Assembly (NCBI GenBank): GCA_965112735.1
Contig: OZ218950.1
Coordinates: 5,208,001 to 5,272,000 of the forward strand
Source: Phaeosaccion multiseriatum
Lineage: Eukaryota > Ochrophyta, other classes
Length of the DNA stretch: 64,000 nucleotides
Reading direction: 5' to 3'
Positions within the stretch are counted from its first letter, which is position 1. Each line of letters opens with the position of its first letter. The translations under genes were made by a program, and so were the position numbers. This document shows, one piece after another, positions 33,801 through 45,800 of this stretch. The notes beneath the pieces were generated by a model. The model was not told where the DNA came from. It saw nothing but the letters and a program-made list of their open reading frames with translations, and ran no database searches.

Positions 33801-36800
33801 TGGGGGGTGGAGGAAGCGTGCTCGTGGAAGGAGGTGCCTCTTCGCTCACAGACGGTGGATCGGTAGCGGTCAAGCCCGGTTTGGGGGCTCTCTCCAACGG
33901 CGAGGTGGTGATCCAAGCTGCAGATGGCGCCGACAGGGTGACTGTCAACGACCTCAATGTAACGCTTCAAGCAGGGGAGGGCGCAGGAGCCGTCAGAATC
34001 GAAACCGCCGACGGCACCGCATTCTTGGAGGTGGATTCGAGCGGTGTGCACTCCAACGCTGGCATGGATGGGGACATCTCCATGCGTGTCCCTGCTGGTG
34101 GCAGCGGCATGATTGGCCTCAGTGTGGGCGATGAGGATGTTTACGACTTTCGAGTGCAAGAGATGACGGGCTCGCAGCCTATGGTGGTCGCAACCGCCCC
34201 GTTGCAAGTGACCACACTGCAGTACTCTTCGGATGAGCGCATCAAGACCAACATCAATGATCTCGACGTCGATGACCTTCTCCAGCGCTTCCAGGCCGTG
34301 CAGATGAAGGAGTATGGATACACGGAAGAGTGGCGGCGCGTGCGTGAGCTCGAGGGCGACCCTCGTGTGCGAGGAGTCATCGCTCAGCAGCTGGCGACTG
34401 TCTTCCCCGAGCATGTGGACATCATCCCTGAGTACACACTCGAAGACAAGGACTTTACCATTGCGGGCTTCCACCAGGTGGACAAGACCTCTCTCGTTGT
34501 TGACTTGGTGGGTGCGCTGCAGTCGATGCATCGGCGCTTCTCTGTGGGAGCTAGCACGCCCTTCCGAAGCGGCGTCATCAGCATCGGCACGGACGACGCT
34601 GGCAGCTATTTCAACGCCGACGCCGACGGTACAAGCGGTGCGCTCAACCTCACGACTGGTACCTCCACAATAGGTACTACAGGAGCCATCATGATCACGA
34701 CTGGAGACTCTACACGGGGCGCCTCCGGCAACATTTCCCTGCAAGTTGGGTCTGGCTTGTCCGGCGGCGGCGGAATGATGGAGCTGAGCAGCGACGTCTT
34801 GCTAGCGGGAGGGAACTCCACCCATTTGACGGGCAGAGGAGGCTCATTGCTGCTGCAAGGTGGCGTGGACTTGTACAGCGAAACCGCCGGGGGAGGCAAT
34901 ATTACCCTCATGGCAGGTCTCTCTCACTCCGGCATTGGTGGTTCAGTGTTGATCACAAGTGGAGAAGGGCCCAGGAACAGCTCCGGTCCCATCACCATTC
35001 GATCTGCAAACGGCGGTCAGGAGGGCACCAGCGGCTCCCTCGTGTTCCAATCTGGCACATCCGGCTCCGGCAACTCAGGACGAGTCATGATTGGTTCGGG
35101 TGCCGCCGAGGGCGGACGAGGCGGTGGGCTGGAGCTCTTGGTTGGCAGCGGAACCAGCGGAATGGGAGGCCACTTGCTTGCTCGAGCTGGTCACGCTGAG
35201 ATTATGACTGGAGGAGAAGTGGTACTTTCCAGCGGAACGAGCGAGTTCACAAGCAGCGGACCCGTTCGAATCTCCACAGCAAACGCCGGTCTGTTCGGCG
35301 CAAGCGGCCTACTCTCTCTCTCCACTGGCACCTCAAGTATGGGCAACACTGGAGCCATCTCCCTGCGAACCTCCGGAGCCGCCTTTGGGACTGCGGGCGC
35401 GATATCTCTCACAGTGGGGACGGGCGCTAGCGGTGCGGGGGCAGGCGTATCACTGCAGTCCGGCACTACCAGTGCTGAAGAGAAGGCCGGAGGGAGCGTG
35501 AGCGTGAGAGCTGGTGATGGCACGAGTGCCGTGGGTGGCATGGGAGGCAACGTGCTCCTCTTCGCGGGCTCAGGGGCTTCCGCTACCGGAGGCTCCGTCC
35601 GAATCACAAGCGGCGTTGGTGAGCTGTCGTCCAGTGGGGTTGTGCGCATTCTCTCAGCCAATGCAGGCTATGACGGCGCGAGCGGCTTTCTCAGCTTCAG
35701 TTCGGGAACGTCTAGCAGCGGCAACAGCGGAGACATTCTCATCGGTAGCGGCTCTGCGACAGGTGGACGTGGCGGCTTGCTGAGTTTGACGGTCGGGACT
35801 GGAAACAGCGGAGCCGGAGGACTAGTGAGGACCTGGGCAGGGGACAGCAGTGCGGCCACTGGAGGAGCGATAGCGATATCAACTGGGTCGGGAATTGCAT
35901 CAAGCAGCGGTACCGTGTCCATTCGCACGGCCAATGCTGGATACTACGGCGCAAGCGGTCTGTTGTCATTCAGCTCCGGTACGTCGAGCTCAGGCAACAC
36001 AGGCGCTATTTTGATCGGCACAGGGACAGCTACGGGGGGCCGTGGTGGCTTGATCAGCATCACAGTCGGGCTAGCGCAGTGTGGTAGTGGTGGTAGACTG
36101 AGTCTTGCGGCAGGCCAAAGCAGGTATCTGACTGGAGGAACAGTTTGGATGCAGTCCGGCGCTGGGACCGCCACCTCCAGCGGCGCTGTCAATATACGGA
36201 CCGCCAACGCTGGACGAGATGGGACGAGTGGACTTCTTTCCTTCAGCTCCGGCACGTCAAGCTCTGGAAACAGTGGATCGGTGATGATTGGCTCAGGACC
36301 GGCGACGGGAGGCCGTGGGGGGATGCTATCACTCACTGTGGGAACCGGAACGTGTGGCACTGGCGGTGACGTGTACGTCCACGCCGGGGATGCCAAGACA
36401 GCGAATGCCTACACGGGCGGATCGATCGCTCTTGGCTCAGGTAGAGGATTCATTACGAGCAGCGGCTCAATCACAATAACCTCACACAACGCCGGCACTC
36501 AAGGCGTTAGCGGCCTGCTGGTATTTAGCTCGGGGACAACTAGCTCAGGTAATAGCGGCGCGGTGCTCATCGGCAGCGGCGCCAGCACGGGAGGACGCGG
36601 CGGCATGGTGAGCCTGACGGCGGGCAGCGGCACCAGCGGCGCTGGCGGTCTGGTGCAGATGTATGCTGGTGTGAGCACGGTACTGACGGGCGGTGTGGTG
36701 AGCATCGGGGGCGGCGAGGGTCGCGCGTCCACGAGCGGGTCTGTGACTGTGCGCTCTCTGAACGCTGGCACGGCTGGCACGAGTGGTCGTTTGGTGTTCA

Positions 36801-39800
36801 GCTCCGGCACGGCGAACTCCGGCAACAGCGGCGCCGTGCTCATCGGCAGCGGCGCCAGCACGGGAGGGCGTGGCGGCATGGTGAGCCTGACGGCGGGCAG
36901 CGGCACCAGCGGCGCTGGCGGTCTGGTGCAGATGTATGCTGGTGTGAGCACGGTACTGACGGGCGGTGTGGTGAGCATCGGGGGCGGCGAGGGTCGCGCG
37001 TCCACAAGCGGGTCTGTGACTGTGCGCTCTCTGAACGCTGGCACGGCTGGCACGAGTGGTCGTCTGATATTCAGCTCCGGCACGGCCAACTCCGGCAACA
37101 GCGGCGCCGTGCTCATCGGCAGTGGCGCCAGCACGGGAGGACGTGGCGGCATGGTGAGCCTGACGGCGGGCAGCGGCACCAGCGGCGCTGGCGGTCTGGT
37201 GCAGATGTATGCTGGCGTGAGCACGGTACTGACGGGCGGTGTGGTGAGCATCGGGGGCGGCGAGGGCCGCGCGTCCACGAGCGGGTCTGTGACTGTGCGC
37301 TCTCTGAACGCTGGCACGGCCGGCACGAGTGGTCGTCTGGTGTTCAGCTCCGGCACGGCCAACTCCGGCAACAGCGGCGCCGTGCTCATCGGCAGCGGCG
37401 CCAGCACGGGAGGACGTGGCGGCATGGTGAGCCTGACGGCGGGCAGCGGCACCAGCGGCGCTGGCGGTCTGGTGCAGATGTATGCTGGTGTGAGCACGGT
37501 ACTGACGGGCGGTGTGGTGAGCATCGGGGGCGGTGAGGGCCGCGCGTCCACGAGCGGGTCCGTGACTGTGCGCTCTCTGAACGCTGGCACGGCTGGCACG
37601 AGTGGTCGTCTGGTGTTCAGCTCCGGCACGGCCAACTCCGGCAACAGCGGCGCCGTGCTCATCGGCAGCGGCGCCAGCACGGGAGGACGTGGCGGCATGG
37701 TGAGCCTGACGGCGGGCAGCGGCACCAGCGGCGCTGGCGGTCTGGTGCAGATGTATGCTGGTGTGAGCACGGTACTGACGGGCGGTGTGGTGAGCATCGG
37801 GGGCGGCGAGGGCCGCGCGTCCACGAGCGGGTCTGTGACTGTGCGCTCTCTGAACGCTGGCACGGCTGGCACGAGTGGTCGTCTGGTATTCAGCTCCGGC
37901 ACGGCCAACTCCGGCAACAGCGGCGCCGTGCTCATCGGAAGTGGCGCCAGCACGGGAGGACGTGGCGGCATGGTGAGCCTGACGGCGGGCAGCGGCACCA
38001 GCGGCGCTGGCGGTCTGGTGCAGATGTATGCTGGCGTGAGCACGGTACTGACGGGCGGTGTGGTGAGCATCGGGGGCGGCGAGGGCCGCGCGTCCACGAG
38101 CGGGTCTGTGACTGTGCGCTCTCTGAACGCTGGTGCGGCTGGCTCGAGTGGTCGTCTGGTGTTCAGCTCCGGCACGGCCAACTCCGGCAACAGCGGCGCC
38201 GTGCTCATCGGCAGCGGCGCCAGCACGGGAGGACGTGGCGGCATGGTGAGCCTGACGGCGGGCAGCGGCACCAGCGGCGCTGGCGGTCTGGTGCAGATGT
38301 ATGCTGGCGTGAGCACGGTACTGACGGGCGGTGTGGTGAGCATCGGGGGCGGCGAGGGTCGCGCGTCCACGAGCGGGTCTGTGACTGTGCGCTCTCTGAA
38401 CGCTGGCACGGCTGGCACGAGTGGTCGTCTGGTGTTCAGCTCCGGCACGGCCAACTCCGGCAACAGCGGCGCCGTGCTCATCGGCAGCGGCGCCAGCACG
38501 GGAGGACGTGGCGGCATGGTGAGCCTGACGGCGGGCAGCGGCACCAGCGGCGCTGGCGGTCTGGTGCAGATGTATGCTGGTGTGAGCACGGTACTGACGG
38601 GCGGTGTGGTGAGCATCGGGGGCGGTGAGGGCCGCGCGTCCACGAGCGGGTCTGTGACTGTGCGCTCTCTGAACGCTGGCACGGCTGGCACGAGTGGTCG
38701 TCTGGTATTCAGCTCCGGCACGGCCAACTCCGGCAACAGCGGCGCCGTGCTCATCGGAAGTGGCGCCAGCACGGGAGGACGTGGCGGCATGGTGAGCCTG
38801 ACGGCGGGCAGCGGCACCAGCGGCGCTGGCGGTCTGGTGCAGATGTATGCTGGCGTGAGCACGGTACTGACGGGCGGTGTGGTGAGCATCGGGGGCGGCG
38901 AGGGCCGCGCGTCCACGAGCGGGTCTGTGACTGTGCGCTCTCTGAACGCTGGTGCGGCTGGCTCGAGTGGTCGTCTGGTGTTCAGCTCCGGCACGGCCAA
39001 CTCCGGCAACAGCGGCGCCGTGCTCATCGGCAGCGGCGCCAGCACGGGAGGACGTGGCGGCATGGTGAGCCTGACGGCGGGCAGCGGCACCAGCGGCGCT
39101 GGTGGTCTGGTGCAGATGTATGCTGGTGTGAGCACGGTACTGACGGGCGGTGTGGTGAGCATCGGGGGCGGCGAGGGTCGCGCGTCCACGAGCGGGTCTG
39201 TGACTGTGCGCTCTCTGAACGCTGGCACGGCTGGTACGAGTGGTCGTCTGGTGTTCAGCTCCGGCACGGCCAACTCTGGCAACAGCGGCGCCGTGCTCAT
39301 CGGCAGCGGCGCCAGCACTGGAGGGCGTGGCGGCATGCTGAGCCTGACGGCGGGCAGCGGCACCAGCGGCGCTGGTGGTCTGGTGCAGATGTATGCTGGT
39401 GTGAGCACGGTACTGACGGGCGGTGTGGTGAGCATCGGGGGCGGCGAGGGCCGCGCGTCCACGAGCGGGGCTGTGACTGTGCGCTCTCTGAACGCTGGCA
39501 CGAAGGGTACGAGTGGTCGTCTGGTGTTCAGCTCCGGCACGGCCAACTCCGGCAACAGCGGCGCCGTGCTCATCGGCAGCGGCGCCAGCACGGGAGGACG
39601 TGGCGGCATGGTGAGCCTGACGGCGGGCAGCGGCACCAGCGGCGCTGGCGGTCTGGTGCAGATGTATGCTGGCGTGAGCACGGTACTGACGGGCGGTGTG
39701 GTGAGCATCGGAGGCGGCGAGGGCCGCGCCTCCACGAGCGGGTCTGTGACTGTACGGTCTCTGAACGCTGGCACGGCCGGCACGAGTGGTCGTTTGGTGT

Positions 39801-42800
39801 TCAGCTCCGGCACGGCCAACTCCGGCAACAGCGGCGCCGTGCTCATCGGCAGCGGCGCCAGCACGGGAGGGCGTGGCGGCATGGTGAGCCTGACGGCGGG
39901 CAGCGGCACCAGCGGCGCTGGCGGTCTGGTGCAGATGTATGCTGGTGTGAGCACGGTACTGACGGGCGGTGTGGTGAGCATCGGGGGCGGCGAGGGCCGC
40001 GCGTCCACGAGCGGGTCTGTGACTGTGCGCTCTCTGAACGCTGGTGCGGCCGGCTCGAGTGGTCGTCTGGTGTTCAGCTCCGGCACGGCCAACTCCGGCA
40101 ACAGCGGCGCCGTGCTCATCGGCAGCGGCGCCAGCACGGGAGGACGTGGCGGCATGGTGAGCCTGACGGCGGGCAGTGGCACCAGCGGCGCTGGCGGTCT
40201 GGTGCAGATGTATGCTGGTGTGAGCACGGTACTGACGGGCGGTGTGGTGAGTATCGGGGGCGGCGAGGGCCGCGCGTCCACGAGCGGGTCTGTGACTGTG
40301 CGCTCTCTGAACGCTGGCACGGCTGGCACGAGTGGTCGTCTGGTGTTCAGCTCTGGCACGGCCAACTCCGGCAACAGCGGCGCCGTGCTCATCGGCAGCG
40401 GCGCGAGCACGGGAGGACGTGGCGGTATGGTGAGCCTGACGGCGGGCAGCGGCACCAGCGGCGCTGGTGGTCTGGTGCAGATGTATGCTGGTGTGAGCAC
40501 GGTACTGACGGGCGGTGTGGTGAGCATCGGGGGCGGCGAGGGCCGCGCGTCCACGAGCGGATCCTTGACTGTGCGGTCTCTGAACGCTGGCACGGCTGGC
40601 ACGAGTGGCCGTCTGGTGTTCAGCTCCGGCACGGCCAACTCCGGCAACAGCGGCGCCGTGCTCATCGGCAGCGGCGCCAGCACGGGAGGACGCGGCGGCA
40701 TGGTGAGCTTGACGGCGGGCAGCGGCACCAGCGGCGCTGGCGGTCTGGTGCAGATGTATGCTGGTGTGAGCACGGTACTGACGGGCGGTGTGGTGAGCAT
40801 CGGGGGCGGCGAGGGCCGCGCGTCCACGAGCGGGTCTGTGACTGTGCGCTCTCTGAACGCTGGCACGGCTGGCACGAGTGGTCGTCTGGTGTTCAGCTCC
40901 GGCACGGCCAACTCCGGCAACAGCGGCGCCGTGCTCATCGGCAGCGGCGCCAGCACGGGAGGACGTGGCGGCATGGTGAGCCTGACGGCGGGCAGCGGCA
41001 CCAGCGGCGCTGGCGGTCTGGTGCAGATGTATGCTGGTGTGAGCACTGTACTGACGGGCGGTGTGGTGAGCATCGGAGGCGGCGAGGGCCGCGCGTCCAC
41101 GAGCGGGTCTGTGACTGTGCGCTCTCTGAACGCTGGCACGAAGGGCACGAGTGGTCGTCTGGTGTTCAGCTCCGGCACGGCCAACTCCGGCAACAGCGGC
41201 GCCGTGCTCATCGGCAGTGGCGCCAGCACGGGAGGACGTGGCGGCATGGTGAGCCTGACGGCGGGCAGCGGCACCAGCGGCGCTGGCGGTCTGGTGCAGA
41301 TGTATGCTGGTGTGAGCACGGTACTGACGGGCGGTGTGGTGAGCATCGGGGGCGGCGAGGGCCGCGCGTCCACGAGCGGGTCTGTGACTGTGCGCTCTCT
41401 GAACGCTGGCACGGCCGGCACGAGTGGTCGTCTGGTATTCAGCTCCGGCACGGCCAACTCCGGCAACAGCGGCGCCGTGCTCATCGGCAGCGGCGCCAGC
41501 ACGGGAGGACGTGGCGGCATGGTGAGCCTGACGGCGGGCAGCGGCACCAGCGGCGCTGGCGGTCTGGTGCAGATGTATGCTGGCGTGAGCACGGTACTGA
41601 CGGGTGGAGTAGTCAGCATCGGGGGCGGCGAGGGCCGCGCGTCCACGAGCGGGTCTGTGACTGTGCGGTCTCTGAACGCTGGCACGGCCGGCACGAGTGG
41701 TCGTCTGGTGTTCAGCTCCGGCACGGCCAACTCCGGCAACAGCGGCGCCGTGCTCATCGGCAGCGGCGCCAGCACAGGAGGGCGTGGTGGCATGGTGAGC
41801 CTGACGGCGGGCAGCGGCACCAGCGGCGCTGGTGGTCTGGTGCAGATGTATGCTGGTGTGAGCACGGTACTGACGGGCGGTGTGGTGAGCATCGGGGGCG
41901 GCGAGGGCCGCGCGTCCACAAGTGGGTCCGTGACTGTGCGGTCTCTGAACGCTGGCACGGCCGGCACGAGTGGTCGTCTGGTGTTCAGCTCCGGCACGGC
42001 CAACTCCGGTAACAGCGGCGCCGTGCTCATCGGCAGCGGCGCCAGCACGGGAGGACGTGGCGGCATGGTGAGCCTGACGGCGGGCAGCGGCACCAGCGGC
42101 GCTGGCGGTCTGGTGCAGATGTATGCTGGCCTGAGCACGGTACTGACGGGCGGTGTGGTGAGCATCGGGGGCGGCGAGGGCCGCGCGTCCACAAGCGGGT
42201 CTGTGACTGTGCGCTCTCTGAACGCTGGCACGGCTGGCACGAGTGGTCGTCTGGTGTTCAGCTCCGGCACGGCCAACTCCGGCAACAGCGGCGCCGTGCT
42301 CATCGGCAGCGGCGCCAGCACGGGAGGGCGTGGCGGCATGGTGAGCCTGACGGCGGGCAGTGGCACCAGCGGCGCTGGCGGTCTGGTGCAGATGTATGCT
42401 GGTGTGAGCACGGTACTGACGGGCGGTGTGGTGAGCATCGGGGGCGGCGAGGGCCGCACGTCCACGAGCGGGTCTGTGACTGTGCGCTCTCTGAACGCTG
42501 GTGCGGCTGGCACGAGTGGTCGTCTGATATTCAGCTCCGGCACGGCCAACTCCGGCAACAGCGGCGCCGTGCTCATCGGCAGCGGCGCGAGCACGGGAGG
42601 ACGTGGTGGCATGGTGAGCCTGACGGCGGGCAGCGGCACCAGCGGCGCTGGCGGTCTGGTGCAGATGTATGCTGGTGTGAGCACGGTACTGACGGGCGGT
42701 GTGGTGAGCATCGGGGGCGGCGAGGGCCGCGCGTCCACGAGCGGGTCTGTGACTGTGCGCTCTTTGAACGCTGGTGCGGCCGGCTCAAGTGGTCGTCTGG

Positions 42801-45800
42801 TGTTCAGCTCCGGCACGGCCAACTCCGGCAACAGCGGCGCCGTGCTCATCGGCAGCGGCGCCAGCACGGGAGGGCGTGGTGGTATGGTGAGCCTGACGGC
42901 GGGCAGCGGCACCAGCGGCGCTGGCGGTCTGGTGCAGATGTATGCTGGTGTGAGCACGGTACTGACGGGCGGTGTGGTGAGCATCGGGGGCGGCGAGGGC
43001 CGCACGTCCACGAGCGGGTCTGTGACTGTGCGCTCTCTGAACGCTGGCACGGCCGGCACGAGTGGTCGTCTGGTGTTCAGCTCTGGCACGGCCAACTCCG
43101 GCAACAGCGGCGCCGTGCTCATCGGCAGCGGCGCCAGCACGGGAGGACGTGGCGGCATGGTGAGCCTGACGGCGGGCAGCGGCACCAGCGGCGCTGGCGG
43201 TCTGGTGCAGATGTATGCTGGCGTGAGCACGGTACTGACGGGCGGTGTGGTGAGCATCGGGGGCGGCGAGGGCCGCGCGTCCACGAGCGGGTCCGTGACT
43301 GTGCGCTCTCTGAACGCTGGCACGGCTGGCACGAGTGGTCGTCTGGTGTTCAGCTCCGGCACAGCCAACTCCGGCAACAGCGGCGCCGTGCTCATCGGCA
43401 GCGGCGCCAGCACGGGAGGACGTGGCGGCATGGTGAGCCTGACGGCGGGCAGCGGCACCAGCGGCGCTGGCGGTCTGGTGCAGATGTATGCTGGTGTGAG
43501 CACGGTACTGACGGGAGGTGGGGTGAGCATCGGGGGCGGCGAGGGCCGCGCGTCCACGAGCGGGTCTGTGACTGTGCGCTCTCTGAACGCTGGCACGGCT
43601 GGCACGAGTGGTCGTCTGGTGTTCAGCTCCGGCACGGCCAACTCCGGCAACAGCGGCGCCGTGCTCATCGGAAGTGGCGCCAGCACGGGAGGACGTGGCG
43701 GCATGGTGAGCCTGACGGCGGGCAGCGGCACCAGCGGCGCTGGCGGTCTGGTGCAGATGTATGCTGGCGTGAGCACGGTACTGACGGGCGGTGTGGTGAG
43801 CATCGGGGGCGGTGAGGGTCGCGCGTCCACAAGTGGGTCCGTGACTGTGCGCTCTCTGAACGCTGGCACGGCTGGCACGAGTGGTCGTCTGGTGTTCAGC
43901 TCCGGCACGGCCAACTCCGGCAACAGCGGCGCCGTGCTCATCGGCAGCGGCGCCAGCACGGGAGGACGTGGCGGCATGGTGAGCATGACGGCGGGCAGCG
44001 GCACCAGCGGCGCTGGCGGTCTGGTGCAGATGTATGCTGGTGTGAGCACGGTACTGACGGGCGGTGTGGTGAGCATCGGGGGCGGCGAGGGCCGCGCGTC
44101 CACGAGCGGGTCCGTGACTGTGCGCTCTCTGAACGCTGGCACGAAGGGCACGAGTGGTCGTCTGGTGTTCAGCTCTGGCACGGCCAACTCCGGCAACAGC
44201 GGCGCCGTGCTCATCGGCAGCGGCGCCAGCACGGGAGGACGTGGCGGCATGGTGAGCCTGACGGCGGGCAGCGGCACCAGCGGCGCTGGCGGTCTGGTGC
44301 AGATGTATGCTGGTGTGAGCACGGTACTGACGGGCGGTGTGGTGAGCATCGGGGGCGGCGAGGGCCGCGCGTCCACGAGCGGGTCTGTGACTGTGCGCTC
44401 TCTGAACGCTGGTGCGGCTGGCACGAGTGGTCGTCTGGTGTTCAGCTCCGGCACGGCCAACTCCGGCAACAGCGGCGCCGTGCTCATCGGAAGTGGCGCC
44501 AGTACGGGAGGACGTGGCGGCATGCTGAGCCTGACGGCGGGCAGTGGCACCAGCGGCGCTGGCGGTCTGGTGCAGATGTATGCTGGCGTGAGCACCGTAC
44601 TGACGGGCGGTGTGGTGAGCATCGGGGGCGGCGAGGGCCGCGCGTCCACGAGCGGGTCTGTGACTGTGCGCTCACTGAATGCTGGCACGGCTGGCACGAG
44701 TGGTCGTCTGGTGTTCAGCTCCGGCACGGCCAACTCCGGCAACAGCGGCGCCGTGCTCATCGGCAGCGGCGCCAGCACGGGAGGACGTGGCGGCATGGTG
44801 AGCCTGACGGCGGGCAGCGGCACCAGTGGCGCTGGCGGTCTGGTGCAGATGTATGCTGGTGTGAGCACGGTACTGACGGGCGGTGTGGTGAGCATCGGGG
44901 GCGGCGAGGGCCGCGCGTCCACGAGCGGGTCTGTGACTGTGCGCTCTCTGAACGCTGGCACGAAGGGTACGAGTGGTCGTCTGGTGTTCAGCTCTGGCAC
45001 GGCCAACTCCGGCAACAGCGGCGCCGTGCTCATCGGCAGCGGCGCCAGCACGGGAGGACGTGGCGGCATGGTGAGCCTGACGGCGGGCAGCGGCACCAGC
45101 GGCGCTGGCGGTCTGGTGCAGATGTATGCTGGCTTGAGCACGGTACTGACGGGCGGTATGGTGAGCATCGGGGGCGGCGAGGGCCGCGCGTCCACGAGCG
45201 GGTCTGTGACTGTGCGCTCTCTGAACGCTGGCGCGGCTGGCACGAGTGGTCGTCTGATATTCAGCTCCGGCACGGCCAACTCCGGCAACAGCGGCGCCGT
45301 GCTCATCGGCAGCGGCGCCAGCACGGGAGGGCGTGGCGGCATGGTGAGCCTGACGGCGGGCAGCGGCACCAGCGGCGCTGGCGGTCTGGTGCAGATGTAT
45401 GCTGGTGTGAGCACGGTACTGACGGGCGGTGTGGTGAGCATCGGGGGCGGCGAGGGCCGCACGTCCACGAGCGGGTCTGTGACTGTGCGCTCTCTGAACG
45501 CTGGCACGGCCGGCACGAGTGGTCGTCTGGTGTTCAGCTCCGGTACAGCCAACTCCGGCAACAGCGGCGCCGTGCTCATCGGCAGCGGCGCCAGCACGGG
45601 AGGGCGTGGCGGCATGGTGAGCCTGACGGCGGGCAGCGGCACCAGCGGCGCTGGCGGTCTGGTGCAGATGTATGCTGGTGTTAGCACTGTACTGACGGGC
45701 GGTGTGGTGAGCATCGGCGGCGGCGAGGGCCGCGCGTCCACGAGCGGGTCTGTGACTGTGCGCTCTCTGAACGCTGGCACGGCCGGTACGAGTGGTCGTC

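Noticed and set aside
28177-36396. Several long - strand frames opposite exon 2 of the giant gene (for example 32476-33957)
   Set aside because: Proline-rich mirror readings of Gly/Ser-rich repeat DNA; the + frame is continuous and carries the S74 domain.
27798-36500. Integrated phage or algal virus because of the phage-like S74 domain
   Set aside because: The gene has a spliceosomal intron, a signal peptide and a PSI-like head, and the neighbours are ordinary intron-containing host genes. No viral capsid, polymerase or packaging gene is present. Ancient transfer of the domain cannot be excluded.
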